Assembly (NCBI RefSeq): GCF_001700435.1 | Contig: NZ_LYPC01000028.1 | Coordinates: 557,267-621,266, forward strand | Source of the DNA: Paenibacillus pectinilyticus | GTDB lineage: Bacteria > Bacillota > Bacilli > Paenibacillales > NBRC-103111 | Reading direction: 5' to 3' | DNA: 64,000 nt | In this document: positions 51,441 through 59,237 of the stretch, piece by piece | How the letters are laid out: every line of letters begins with the position of its first letter | Position numbering within the stretch: the stretch's first letter is position 1 | Notes under the pieces: model-generated | What the model saw: the letters and a program-made list of their open reading frames with translations, nothing else | The model's database searches: none | What the model was told of the DNA's origin: nothing | Position numbers and translations under genes: made by a program

Positions 51441-53234
51441 TTAACCCAAATCTGGAGTATCCGTCAGTTCAATAACGGTCTCTTCCGTGTGATGCAGCTC
51501 TAATACGATGATTTCGTTACGTCCGGTTCTTAGTAACGGCGCTGGTACATACAGCGTATTTTGGGGTCCTTTTGACCAGAAGCGTCCGAGGTTAAAGCCG
51601 TTGATCCACACGACTCCTTTCGTCCAGCCCGCTAGTTTAACGAACGTGTCTCCTGTCTCATCTACAAGAAACTCCCCGCGATAGAAGGTCGGGCGGTCAC
51701 CGAAGTTGCTGGCTGTGCTCGTTTCTGATCCGGCAGCCTCTGAGCCTGCTTCCACGCGTCCGAACGGGATTGCAGCTATATTGTCTAGTGGGAGTGGATA
51801 TATCGTCCAGTCAAAAAGGAATTGATTATTCATCCGCACGCCCTCTGTGATGCCTTTACAATCTCGAAGACGCGGTCCATAGTTAACCCGGCCCATGTTC
51901 TCAACGACGATGTCGAGCTTCGCTCCCCCAGCAGGAATGTCCATCTGGAGTGGACGCGCATCCCAGCGTTCTACCGTCCCCTGATATACCCCATCCAAGA
52001 AGACTTGTGCGCGGTCGTGTACGTCCTGAAGGTGCAGACTTTCACCAGTCCGTGGTCCGGATACCCTCGTCGAATAGACGATGAAGCCATAGTCCTGCCC
52101 AAGTAGTTCCATTGGTACTGGGGTAGTACGCTCGATTCCTTTGGTCAAATAAGACAGAGTATCCAGCACATCAGCCTTTTCAGTCAAAGCCACTTTCCCG
52201 TAGCTTTTCTTCTTAATCGGCGCGGGCAGCGCTGGAAGCTCCTCTTCCTTTTTCCCCAAGTGGCTGGCTATTACCTTACGCACTGCGTTGAACTTTTCCG
52301 TCACATCGCCGCATTCGGATAACGGTGAATCATAATCGTAGCTGGTAATCGTCGCTTCATACTTGTCATGGTAATTCGCTCCATTGTAAAATCCGAAGTT
52401 CGTTCCACCGTGGAACATGTAGAAATTGACCGAAGCACCCGCGCGCAGCATCCTGTCAAAAACATCCGCAACATCCCCAGCGTCTCTTGTGTGATGCAGT
52501 TTCAGCCAGTGATCGAACCACCCGTTCCAGTACTCCATGCAAAATAGCGGTTCATCTTCGCGATATTGGCGGAATTTCTCGAAAGCCGCTTCCGGCTGTG
52601 AGCCGAAATTCACTGTAGCCAGTGTGCCTGGAACCGTTCCTCCTTGCAACATGCCATCCTCGGGACCATCAGACGTAAATAGCAAAACATCCACGCCACG
52701 GCTGATTAAGCCATCCCTTAAATAGGTTAAATACGCCGTATCGTTCCCGTAGCTGCCGTATTCATTCTCAATTTGCATCGCTAGAATGGGACCGCCATTC
52801 GTACTAAGCAACGGCGTTAAACGAGGAATCAACTCATCGTAGTAGCGATCCACTTTTTGCAAATACATCGCGTCCATACAACGTAATTTCATTGTCGGAT
52901 ATTGAAGCAGCCACGCCGGAAATCCGCCAAACTCCCACTCTGCACAAATGTAAGGACTAGGCCGCACGATGACATGCAAACCCAGGTTTCCTGCCAGTTG
53001 CACGAATTTCTCCACATCCGCAAGACCGCTGAAGTTGAATGCCCCTTCCTTCGGTTCGTGCAAATTCCAAGGTACATACGTCTCAACTGTGTTAAATCCA
53101 CAGGCTTTCAGCTTCAACAACCGGTCTTCCCAATATTCAGGCACCACGCGAAAATAATGAATAGCTCCTGACAAAAGTTGAATGGGCTCGCCATCTAGTA
53201 GAAATTGCTTATTTCCAGCCGTTAAAATAGCCAC
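51441..53234 (-). CDS. GH35 beta-galactosidase
   Basis: Retaining beta-galactosidase, 597 aa, no signal peptide, so cytoplasmic. The TIM barrel (about 5-330) has acid/base Glu158 in AMQIENEYGSYG and nucleophile Glu234 in FCMEYWNGWFDHW. C-terminal jelly-roll domains (about 375-590) end in FNLGRFWSKGPQNTLYVPAPLL. GTG start with GGAGGG 6 nt upstream. Divergent from an AraC regulator that probably activates it; direct repeats in the gap support this. Confidence 0.95.
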   Translation of the reverse strand: MAILTAGNKQFLLDGEPIQLLSGAIHYFRVVPEYWEDRLLKLKACGFNTVETYVPWNLHEPKEGAFNFSGLADVEKFVQLAGNLGLHVIVRPSPYICAEWEFGGFPAWLLQYPTMKLRCMDAMYLQKVDRYYDELIPRLTPLLSTNGGPILAMQIENEYGSYGNDTAYLTYLRDGLISRGVDVLLFTSDGPEDGMLQGGTVPGTLATVNFGSQPEAAFEKFRQYREDEPLFCMEYWNGWFDHWLKLHHTRDAGDVADVFDRMLRAGASVNFYMFHGGTNFGFYNGANYHDKYEATITSYDYDSPLSECGDVTEKFNAVRKVIASHLGKKEEELPALPAPIKKKSYGKVALTEKADVLDTLSYLTKGIERTTPVPMELLGQDYGFIVYSTRVSGPRTGESLHLQDVHDRAQVFLDGVYQGTVERWDARPLQMDIPAGGAKLDIVVENMGRVNYGPRLRDCKGITEGVRMNNQFLFDWTIYPLPLDNIAAIPFGRVEAGSEAAGSETSTASNFGDRPTFYRGEFLVDETGDTFVKLAGWTKGVVWINGFNLGRFWSKGPQNTLYVPAPLLRTGRNEIIVLELHHTEETVIELTDTPDLG

Positions 53235-53314
53235 GATTATCCCTCCGAATTATGCTTCTAAGTGGTCTTACTTCTCCTCTCATCATCGCTGATTCAGGCA
53301 TTCCAACTCAATCG

Positions 53315-53345
53315 CCAAATGGCGCATGTTCTATACCAAATGTGC
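53315..53345. promoter_or_regulatory. Direct repeats 21 bp apart, probable AraC operator
   Basis: CCAAATG at 53315 and again at 53336, exactly two helical turns apart, the usual geometry for AraC half-sites, in the GH35-araC gap. Confidence 0.55.
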
Positions 53346-53408
53346 CAAAATCATGCTATCATTAAACCTAATTCCTAGTCGATACGAAAAGGGGGCGTGA
53401 ACTCGTTT

Positions 53409-54356
53409 ATGGTTGATGTGTATCGTTTTCCTAACCTCATTAACACCCTACAAGTCGTAGGCTGCCATTTCGGCTTACAGTCCCCGGGCTGGCAATACCC
53501 TCGGCATCACCATCATTTGTTTGAGCTCCTGTACTGCTCGGAGGGAGAAGTTGTTCAAGAAATGAACCGTGATGCGATTACCATGCGGGCAGGGGACTGG
53601 TTACTGATTAAATCTGGCATCAGGCACCGCTCCTCCAATACGAGCAACGTGCCCTATGGCTATTTCAATGTGCATTTTGATCTGGACGACACGGAAATTC
53701 GGAGTCTGCTCGCTGCTGCCGCTTATCAGTATATCCCTCACCAGATGGCTGAACAGAGTAAGCTTCGCTTCTATGTCAGCGAGCTTGAAGCCGTCATGAA
53801 TCGTAATCGATCCAATTTGGAAATGCCAGAACATGACCAAATACAGCAGCCCCCGCTCCGTTTCGAGGACAAGCTGTTGTTGCAATCGTATACCTTGCTC
53901 ATTCTGCATGACGTCCTGCAGTTGCTGCGAGATAAACAGCTTACGGAAGCAAACACGACAAGCGGCCCCGTACATACGGGAATCGTACGGCCAACGAGCC
54001 GCGATGCCTCGCTGTTCTCTACCGATGTCGCGCATGCGATCGAGGAGAAGCTAGCTCTTGGACTCGGCGAGGAAGCTTCCGTCGCAGGAATCGCCAAAGA
54101 GCTAAACATGAGCCGCAGCCAGTGCAGCAAGCTGTTCTCCAAAGTATACGGCCTGTCGCCGCGCCAGTATGTCAGCCAACTGAAGCTCAAGCAGGCCAAA
54201 GAGCTGCTCGTTACCACGCACATGTCGATGAGCGACATTGCCGAGAAGCTTGGCTTTCAATCGGCCAGCCACTTCTCACGGCAGTTTCGTCGCTGGACCG
54301 GTCAGTCGCCAAGCGATTTCCGGCCGAAGCACCGTGCGGTCGGAAAGAGCGACTGA
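53409..54356 (+). CDS. AraC-family regulator (cupin sensor + HTH)
   Basis: 315 aa. N-terminal AraC cupin (about 20-100: HHHHLFELLYCSEGEVVQEM, MRAGDWLLIKSGIRHRSS) senses a sugar; the C-terminal two HTH motifs (about 205-300) read ASVAGIAKELNMSRSQCSKLFSK and MSDIAEKLGFQSASHFSRQFR. GTG at 53397 is one base after GGGGG, so ATG 53409 is likelier though spacing is long. Its last seven codons and stop lie inside the first copy of the tandem repeat array. Confidence 0.9.
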   Translation: MVDVYRFPNLINTLQVVGCHFGLQSPGWQYPRHHHHLFELLYCSEGEVVQEMNRDAITMRAGDWLLIKSGIRHRSSNTSNVPYGYFNVHFDLDDTEIRSLLAAAAYQYIPHQMAEQSKLRFYVSELEAVMNRNRSNLEMPEHDQIQQPPLRFEDKLLLQSYTLLILHDVLQLLRDKQLTEANTTSGPVHTGIVRPTSRDASLFSTDVAHAIEEKLALGLGEEASVAGIAKELNMSRSQCSKLFSKVYGLSPRQYVSQLKLKQAKELLVTTHMSMSDIAEKLGFQSASHFSRQFRRWTGQSPSDFRPKHRAVGKSD

Positions 54357-54908
54357 CTCGGGCGCGACTGCCGTGGTTGGTGCTCGGATAGTCGGGAAAG
54401 ACGACTATCTCAGGCGCGACTGCCGTGATGGGTGCTCGGATAGTCGGAAAAGACGACTATCTCGGGCTCGATTGCCGCGCCGGGCGGCCTGTTAGTCGGA
54501 AAAGACGACTATCTCGGGCTCGATTGCCGCGCCGGGCGGCCTGTTAGTCGGAAAAGACGGCTATCTCGGGCGCGACTTCCTCGATGGTCGGCCTGTTAGT
54601 CGGAAAAGACGACTATCTCAGGCGCGACTGCCTCGATGGGCGGCCGGTTAGTCGGAAAAGACGACTATCTCGGGCTCTATTGCTTCGATGGGCGGCCAGT
54701 TAGTCGGAAAAGACGACTATCTCGGGCTCGATTGCCGAGATGGGTGCTCGGATAGTCGGAAAAGACGACTATCTCAGGCCCGATTACCTCGATAGGCGGC
54801 CAGTTAGTCGGGAAAGACGACTATCTCCGGCGCGACTACCGTGATGGGCGGCCGGTTAGTCGGGAAAGACGACTATCTCCGGCGCGATTGCTAGTTTACC
54901 GGCACGGT
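54337..54908. repeat. 52-bp tandem repeat array (family A, 11 copies)
   Basis: Copies begin at 54337 (degenerate), 54389, 54441, 54493, 54545, 54597, 54649, 54701, 54753, 54805 and 54857, exactly 52 bp apart. Each holds the hairpin TAGTCG-GAAAAGA-CGACTA followed by CGGGCGCGACTGCC and a variable GGGCGGCC end. Not CRISPR: there are no unique spacers. Confidence 0.9.
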
Positions 54909-55216
54909 AGTCGACTTTTTCAACTTATAAAGGCGCGACTGCTCGGTTCACGGAGCGGTAGTCGACTTTTTCGACTTTCACAGGCGCGACTGCTCATTTG
55001 CCGGCGCGGTAGTCGACTTTTTCGACTTTCACAGGCGCAACTGCTCATTTGCCGGCGCGGTAGTCGATTTTATCGACTTACACAGGCGCGAATGCTCATT
55101 TGCCGGCGCGGTAGTCGACTTTTTCGACTTACACAGGCGAGACTACTCGTTTCGCGGCGCGGTAGTCGACTTTTTCGACTTACACAGGCGCGAATGCTCG
55201 TTTCCACGGAGCGGTA
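54907..55216. repeat. 51-bp tandem repeat array (family B, 6 copies)
   Basis: GTAGTC begins at 54907, 54958, 55009, 55060, 55111 and 55162, 51 bp apart, with a fading partial copy to 55216. Each has AGTCGA-CTTTT-TCGACT, then CAGGCGCGACTGCTCATTTG. Clearly related to family A, but the hairpin loop is T-rich rather than A-rich. Confidence 0.88.
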
Positions 55217-55230
55217 TTCCCATCAACACA

Positions 55231-55276
55231 GAAAGGCCATTGAATGAACGAGTTACCGTTCCTCCACTGGCCTTCT
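55231..55276 (-). terminator. Hairpin after the repeat array, possible deoR terminator
   Basis: AAGGCCA (55233-55239) and TGGCCTT (55268-55274) with an inner CGTTC/GAACG-type stem; short T run on the minus strand. Confidence 0.45.
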
Positions 55277-55316
55277 GCATAACTAAGGCAACCCACTCTT
55301 TAGTCTTTACTCTTTA

Positions 55317-55415
55317 CTCTTTTCTTCTCTTTTCTTCTCTTTTCTTCTCTTCTCTTCTCTTCTCTTCTCTTCTCTTCTCTTCTCTTCTCTTCTCTTCTCT
55401 TCTCTCCTCTCCTCT
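55317..55415. repeat. 99-nt pure polypyrimidine microsatellite
   Basis: Three TTTCTTCTCT decamers, then about ten TCTTC-type pentamers, no purine on the plus strand. Sits directly after the deoR stop and would be a purine tract in its mRNA. Confidence 0.9.
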
Positions 55416-55436
55416 ATTCTCTTCACGCTTCACGCC

Positions 55437-56207
55437 TTACTCACTAATCCGTACCTCAATACCCAGCCCCTCCACCGCATCCACCCATTCCTTCGGGCAG
55501 CCGGGATCTGTAATCAACATGGATATTTCCTCCAGCTTAGCAACTCTAGCAAACGTCGACAGCCCGAATTTGCTATGATCAACAACTAGAATGGATTCTT
55601 CAGCGCGCTGCATCATTTTCCGAGAGATCACAGCCTCAGCCAAATAAAAGTCAGTGATGCCATCCGTTAGTGAAATGCCGCTGCCAGAAATAAACGTTTT
55701 ATTCACTTTAAACTGATCCAGCAACTGGTCCGTCAGCGCACCTGTCACCGCCTGGCATTCTTGACTGACTTCTCCACCGGCAAAAATAATGCGCCCCCGG
55801 AACGTTTCCATCGCCAGATTAAGAATCGGGATTGAGTTCGTTATGATCGTTACATTGGTTTTATCTTTTAAAAAGGGGACAATTTCGATCGTCGTTGTGC
55901 CGTTATCCAGCATGATCGTTTCGCCATCTTGAATCAAGGAGGCCGCCAGCTTACCGATGGCTGCTTTTTCTGGCTTCATCATTTGCACGCGGTTTAGAAA
56001 GGGCGGCTCGACTAGCTCCATGCGCATTTTGACGGCGCCCCCGTAGACCTTACGCAGCTTGCCTTCTTTTTCCAAACGATCCAAATCACGACGCACAGTT
56101 TCTGTCGAAACCGTAAGCAGCTCAGAAAGGTGATGTACCTGTACTTTTCCTTCCATTTCCAAATGGTGGAGTATGGTTATCCGGCGATCTTCATAGGTTA
56201 ATGACAT
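55437..56207 (-). CDS. DeoR/GlpR-family repressor
   Basis: 256 aa. N-terminal HTH (about 6-60; VQVHHLSELLTVSTETVRRDLDRLEKEGKLRKVYGGAV) and DeoR sensor domain with IMLDNGTTTIEIVPFL, ISGSGISLTDGITDF and VVDHSKFG. These bind phosphorylated sugars or polyol phosphates. AGGAGG precedes the ATG. Divergent from the metallophosphoesterase operon, which it likely controls. Confidence 0.93.
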   Translation of the reverse strand: MSLTYEDRRITILHHLEMEGKVQVHHLSELLTVSTETVRRDLDRLEKEGKLRKVYGGAVKMRMELVEPPFLNRVQMMKPEKAAIGKLAASLIQDGETIMLDNGTTTIEIVPFLKDKTNVTIITNSIPILNLAMETFRGRIIFAGGEVSQECQAVTGALTDQLLDQFKVNKTFISGSGISLTDGITDFYLAEAVISRKMMQRAEESILVVDHSKFGLSTFARVAKLEEISMLITDPGCPKEWVDAVEGLGIEVRISE

Positions 56208-56240
56208 ACTTGCCTCCTAGCATGACCGATAGTTAGTATA

Positions 56241-56426
56241 TCTTGTTGTTTCTTGTTGTTTTCACTAGTGTAGGCGTTCATGGTAGCCGTGTCAATCATG
56301 GGAACTCAATATCGAGGCTTCTTTTCTGATTACTTGGCTCCACCCTAACTTCAACTCTGCCTCACCGAAAATTGCTCGTTGACAGTTCCACCTTATCGGA
56401 TATACAATTGTCAACAAACAACAACA
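56241..56426. promoter_or_regulatory. Candidate DeoR operator sites
   Basis: TCTTGTTGTT is perfectly repeated at 56241-56250 and 56251-56260; CAACAAACAACAACA (56412-56426) carries the same word in reverse on the other side of the gap. TTGTT-rich boxes are common for DeoR regulators. Confidence 0.45.
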
Positions 56427-56480
56427 TTTATAATAAAATCAACACAATTCCACAATCAAAACATACGGGGGGCTATCATC

Positions 56481-57440
56481 ATGCTCAAGCAGCAACCACT
56501 GACTTTTCGCGAGGATCGCACGTTTACAATCACACAATTTACGGATTTACATTGGATTGATGGCCGAACCGAGGATCAACAAACGCTGCGCCTCATGGAA
56601 GAAGTGCTTGATGCGGAGCAGCCTGATCTCGTGGTTTTCACAGGCGATATCATCTATACAGGACCTGTTGCGGACGGTGAACACCACTGTGAAGAGCCAC
56701 TTCAGGCTTTTCGCGATGCGATGCAAGCAGTCGAAGATCGTAAAATTCCATGGGCAGTCGTATTTGGTAATCATGACACCGAATCCCTCATCACAAGAGA
56801 TGAACTGATGAGCAGCGTGCTGACGTATCCGTACACGTTAACTCAACCTGGACCTGAGAATATTAGCGGCGTCGGCAATTATACGCTTTCTCTTCAAGGC
56901 TCCGATGGGCAGACCAAAGCCAATCTTATCTTCCTGGATTCGGGTGCTTACTCACCAGTTCCACATATTGAGGGTTATGATTGGATTCGAAGCGATCAAA
57001 TCAATTGGTACAAGGAAGAGTCCCGCAAACTTCAAGCAAGCGCATCTGGGCAGCCTATTCCGGCCTTAGCCTTCTTTCATATCCCTATTCCTGAATATCA
57101 ACAATTGTGGGATACAACGACCTGCTACGGTAACATGTTTGAAGCATCCATCTCTAGCCCGCGTGTTAACTCTGGATTGTTCACGGCCATGCTTGAAATG
57201 GGCGATGTTATTGGCACCTTTGTCGGCCATGATCACGTCAACGATTACTGGGGCGATCTGCACGGAATTCGTCTTTGCTTTGGCAGAGCGACAGGCTACA
57301 ATACGTATGGCAAAGAAGGCTTTCACCGTGGCGCCCGAATGATTCGCCTCCGCGAAGGTGAGCGTGCCTTTGAAACTTGGCTGCGACTCGCTGACGGTAC
57401 TGTCATTCATAATCAACCCGAACACGCACCAACGCTGTAA
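56481..57440 (+). CDS. Metallophosphoesterase (calcineurin-like)
   Basis: 319 aa. Dimetal motifs in order: TDLHW, FTGDIIYTG, FGNHDTE, FFHIPIPEY and VGHDHVNDYWG. The group resembles purple-acid-phosphatase-like enzymes and cleaves phosphomono- or diesters. GGGGGG lies 8 nt before the ATG at 56481; the longer frame lacks support. First of a three-gene operon with a transporter and a second phosphoesterase. No signal peptide, so cytoplasmic. Confidence 0.92.
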   Translation: MLKQQPLTFREDRTFTITQFTDLHWIDGRTEDQQTLRLMEEVLDAEQPDLVVFTGDIIYTGPVADGEHHCEEPLQAFRDAMQAVEDRKIPWAVVFGNHDTESLITRDELMSSVLTYPYTLTQPGPENISGVGNYTLSLQGSDGQTKANLIFLDSGAYSPVPHIEGYDWIRSDQINWYKEESRKLQASASGQPIPALAFFHIPIPEYQQLWDTTTCYGNMFEASISSPRVNSGLFTAMLEMGDVIGTFVGHDHVNDYWGDLHGIRLCFGRATGYNTYGKEGFHRGARMIRLREGERAFETWLRLADGTVIHNQPEHAPTL

Positions 57441-57466
57441 CCTCACCTACGTTTGGAGTTGATCTA

Positions 57467-58330
57467 TTGTTTACTCTTTCACTTGTTCTCGTTATTGCAT
57501 CAGGACTTACGCATGCGATTTGGAGCTTGTTTACCAAATGCAGCCTTAACAAAAGCGTCTTCTTATGGTCCATTATTATGGTTACAACCGTTCTCCTACT
57601 CCCTTATTTAATCAGAGAATTATGGCTTCATCCCTTGTCCTTATCGGCATACGGTCTTCTCCTGTTATCCGCCTGCTTGCAGGCGGTTTACGCCCTACTC
57701 CTAACGCGGACCTACAATATGGGCGATCTTTCGCAGATCTATCCCATCATGAGAGGCACCAATACCTTATTCATCCCCATTGTCGGTGTCCTGTTTTTAA
57801 ATGAATCGCTATCCTTGCTAGGATGGTTAGGTCTGCTTGGTATGGTGATTGGCTTCCTTTCACTCAGCGGTATTTTTACCAGATTGCGATCTTCAGGGCA
57901 TACCTCTACAGGATCCCTTAAACCCTTTCTAATGGCACTTTGTGTGGGCTTGTGCACGACTTGCTACGTACTTGTCGATAAACTAAATCTCTCACATATC
58001 TCGCCAATTACCTTATTAGAAGTAACGAATATCGGATTCGTCGCAGGTCTCACTCCTCTTGTTATCGCTTCCAAACAGCTGCGCATGGAGTGGAGATTAA
58101 ATTTCAAACGGATTGGACTAGGGGCTATTCTCAATCCGGTATCGTACTTGTTGTTCCTTTTTGCCATGAAATATGCACCTGTTGCCCATATCTCACCGAT
58201 GCGTGAAATCGGGACTGTTTTCGCAACCATTCTAGGTATCGTTGTCCTCAAGGAGAAGCAAGGAACATTACGCATTCTTTGCTCCATTCTCATATTAATA
58301 GGCATTCTAATGATCAGCTTTTGGGGCTAA
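57467..58330 (+). CDS. EamA/DMT-family transporter
   Basis: 287 aa, ten helices in two EamA repeats (VIASGLTHAIWSLFTK; second with LEVTNIGFVAGLTPLVI and PMREIGTVFATILGIVVLKEK). Moves metabolites across the membrane; direction and substrate unknown. TTG start with GGAG 8 nt upstream, 26 nt after the metallophosphoesterase. Confidence 0.9.
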   Translation: MFTLSLVLVIASGLTHAIWSLFTKCSLNKSVFLWSIIMVTTVLLLPYLIRELWLHPLSLSAYGLLLLSACLQAVYALLLTRTYNMGDLSQIYPIMRGTNTLFIPIVGVLFLNESLSLLGWLGLLGMVIGFLSLSGIFTRLRSSGHTSTGSLKPFLMALCVGLCTTCYVLVDKLNLSHISPITLLEVTNIGFVAGLTPLVIASKQLRMEWRLNFKRIGLGAILNPVSYLLFLFAMKYAPVAHISPMREIGTVFATILGIVVLKEKQGTLRILCSILILIGILMISFWG

Positions 58331-58346
58331 AAAAGGAGGAACATCC

Positions 58347-59162
58347 ATGAACACATGTCAACGTGTAATCATTATCGGTTGGGATGGGGCTGGCACATTC
58401 GTCCGTGACGCTCACACCCCGAATTTGGACCGTTTATTCGCAACAGGGGCTCATACCCTGGAAGCACAAACCGCATCGCCTACGATCAGCGCGGAGTGCT
58501 GGGGATCACTGCTGCATGGCGTTAACCCTGTGAAACATGGTCTTAACAACAATAAAGCAGGGGCAGAATTATTTCCCGACGATTCGCCCTATCCCTCCAT
58601 TTTCCGCGTCGCGCGCGAGGCATTCCCTCATGCCCAACTAGCTGCATACAGCGCTTGGAAGCCAATTAACGACGGGATCATTGAACCGTCAATCGACGTT
58701 CATAAAATATCGATACCTGACGGCGAGCTTGTACATGCTATAGCAACCTACATAGAAGAAAACCCGGATTTCAAGCTGCTCTATGTGCAGTTGGATTTGC
58801 CCGACGCCGCAGGTCACCAGCATGGCTACAATACGCCAGGGCAGCTCCGTGCTATCGAGGAGACAGATCGGCATATGGGCGTTATTATAGAGGCTCTAGT
58901 AGAAGCTGATCTGCTAAAAGACAGCCTCATCATTGCCGTCACCGATCATGGCGGTGGAGGCGAGGACGCTTTCAATCACGGCAGTGATCATCCGTTAGAC
59001 AAAACCATCTTCTGGGGCTGTGCAGGCCCTGGCATCGTACCTGGTACACAGCTCGCGCATGTTGACATTGCCGACACGGCAGCCGTCGTCGCACATGCGC
59101 TGGGACTAGAAGCCCCCGCTTCTTGGGAAGCCAAGCTGCCTGTGGGCCTGTTTCACAGCTAA
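58347..59162 (+). CDS. Alkaline-phosphatase-superfamily phosphodiesterase
   Basis: 271 aa, type I phosphodiesterase/nucleotide pyrophosphatase-like. Metal Asp13 in IIGWDGAG, nucleophile Thr46 in SPTISAECWGSLLHG, then QLDLPDAAGHQHGY and TDHGGGG metal ligands. GGAGG lies 7 nt before the ATG. With the metallophosphoesterase and transporter it suggests use of a phosphodiester such as a glycerophospho-compound. Confidence 0.9.
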   Translation: MNTCQRVIIIGWDGAGTFVRDAHTPNLDRLFATGAHTLEAQTASPTISAECWGSLLHGVNPVKHGLNNNKAGAELFPDDSPYPSIFRVAREAFPHAQLAAYSAWKPINDGIIEPSIDVHKISIPDGELVHAIATYIEENPDFKLLYVQLDLPDAAGHQHGYNTPGQLRAIEETDRHMGVIIEALVEADLLKDSLIIAVTDHGGGGEDAFNHGSDHPLDKTIFWGCAGPGIVPGTQLAHVDIADTAAVVAHALGLEAPASWEAKLPVGLFHS

Positions 59163-59177
59163 GCATCGTGATACATC

Positions 59178-59223
59178 AAAGAAACCCTGACTTCGTCCAA
59201 AAAGGCAAAGTCAGGGTTTCTTT
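59178..59223. terminator. Bidirectional terminator after the phosphodiesterase operon
   Basis: AAAGAAACCCTGACTT (59178-59193) and its complement (59208-59223) form a perfect 16-bp stem with T runs on both strands; shared with the converging PL8 gene. Confidence 0.92.
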
Positions 59224-59237
59224 ATGCACCTCCCTTA

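Noticed and set aside
54337..55216. CRISPR-like array
   Set aside because: Units are continuous tandem copies with no unique spacers, and no cas genes are near.
54888..55247. ORF of 119 codons with 17-residue repeats across the 51-bp array
   Set aside because: 51 bp keeps any frame open through the array; the frame begins at TTG without a ribosome site and the sequence is best explained as a non-coding hairpin repeat.
55240..55578. ORF through the polypyrimidine tract (Leu/Ser/Phe-rich)
   Set aside because: It is produced by the TCTTC repeat and runs antisense into deoR; no ribosome site.
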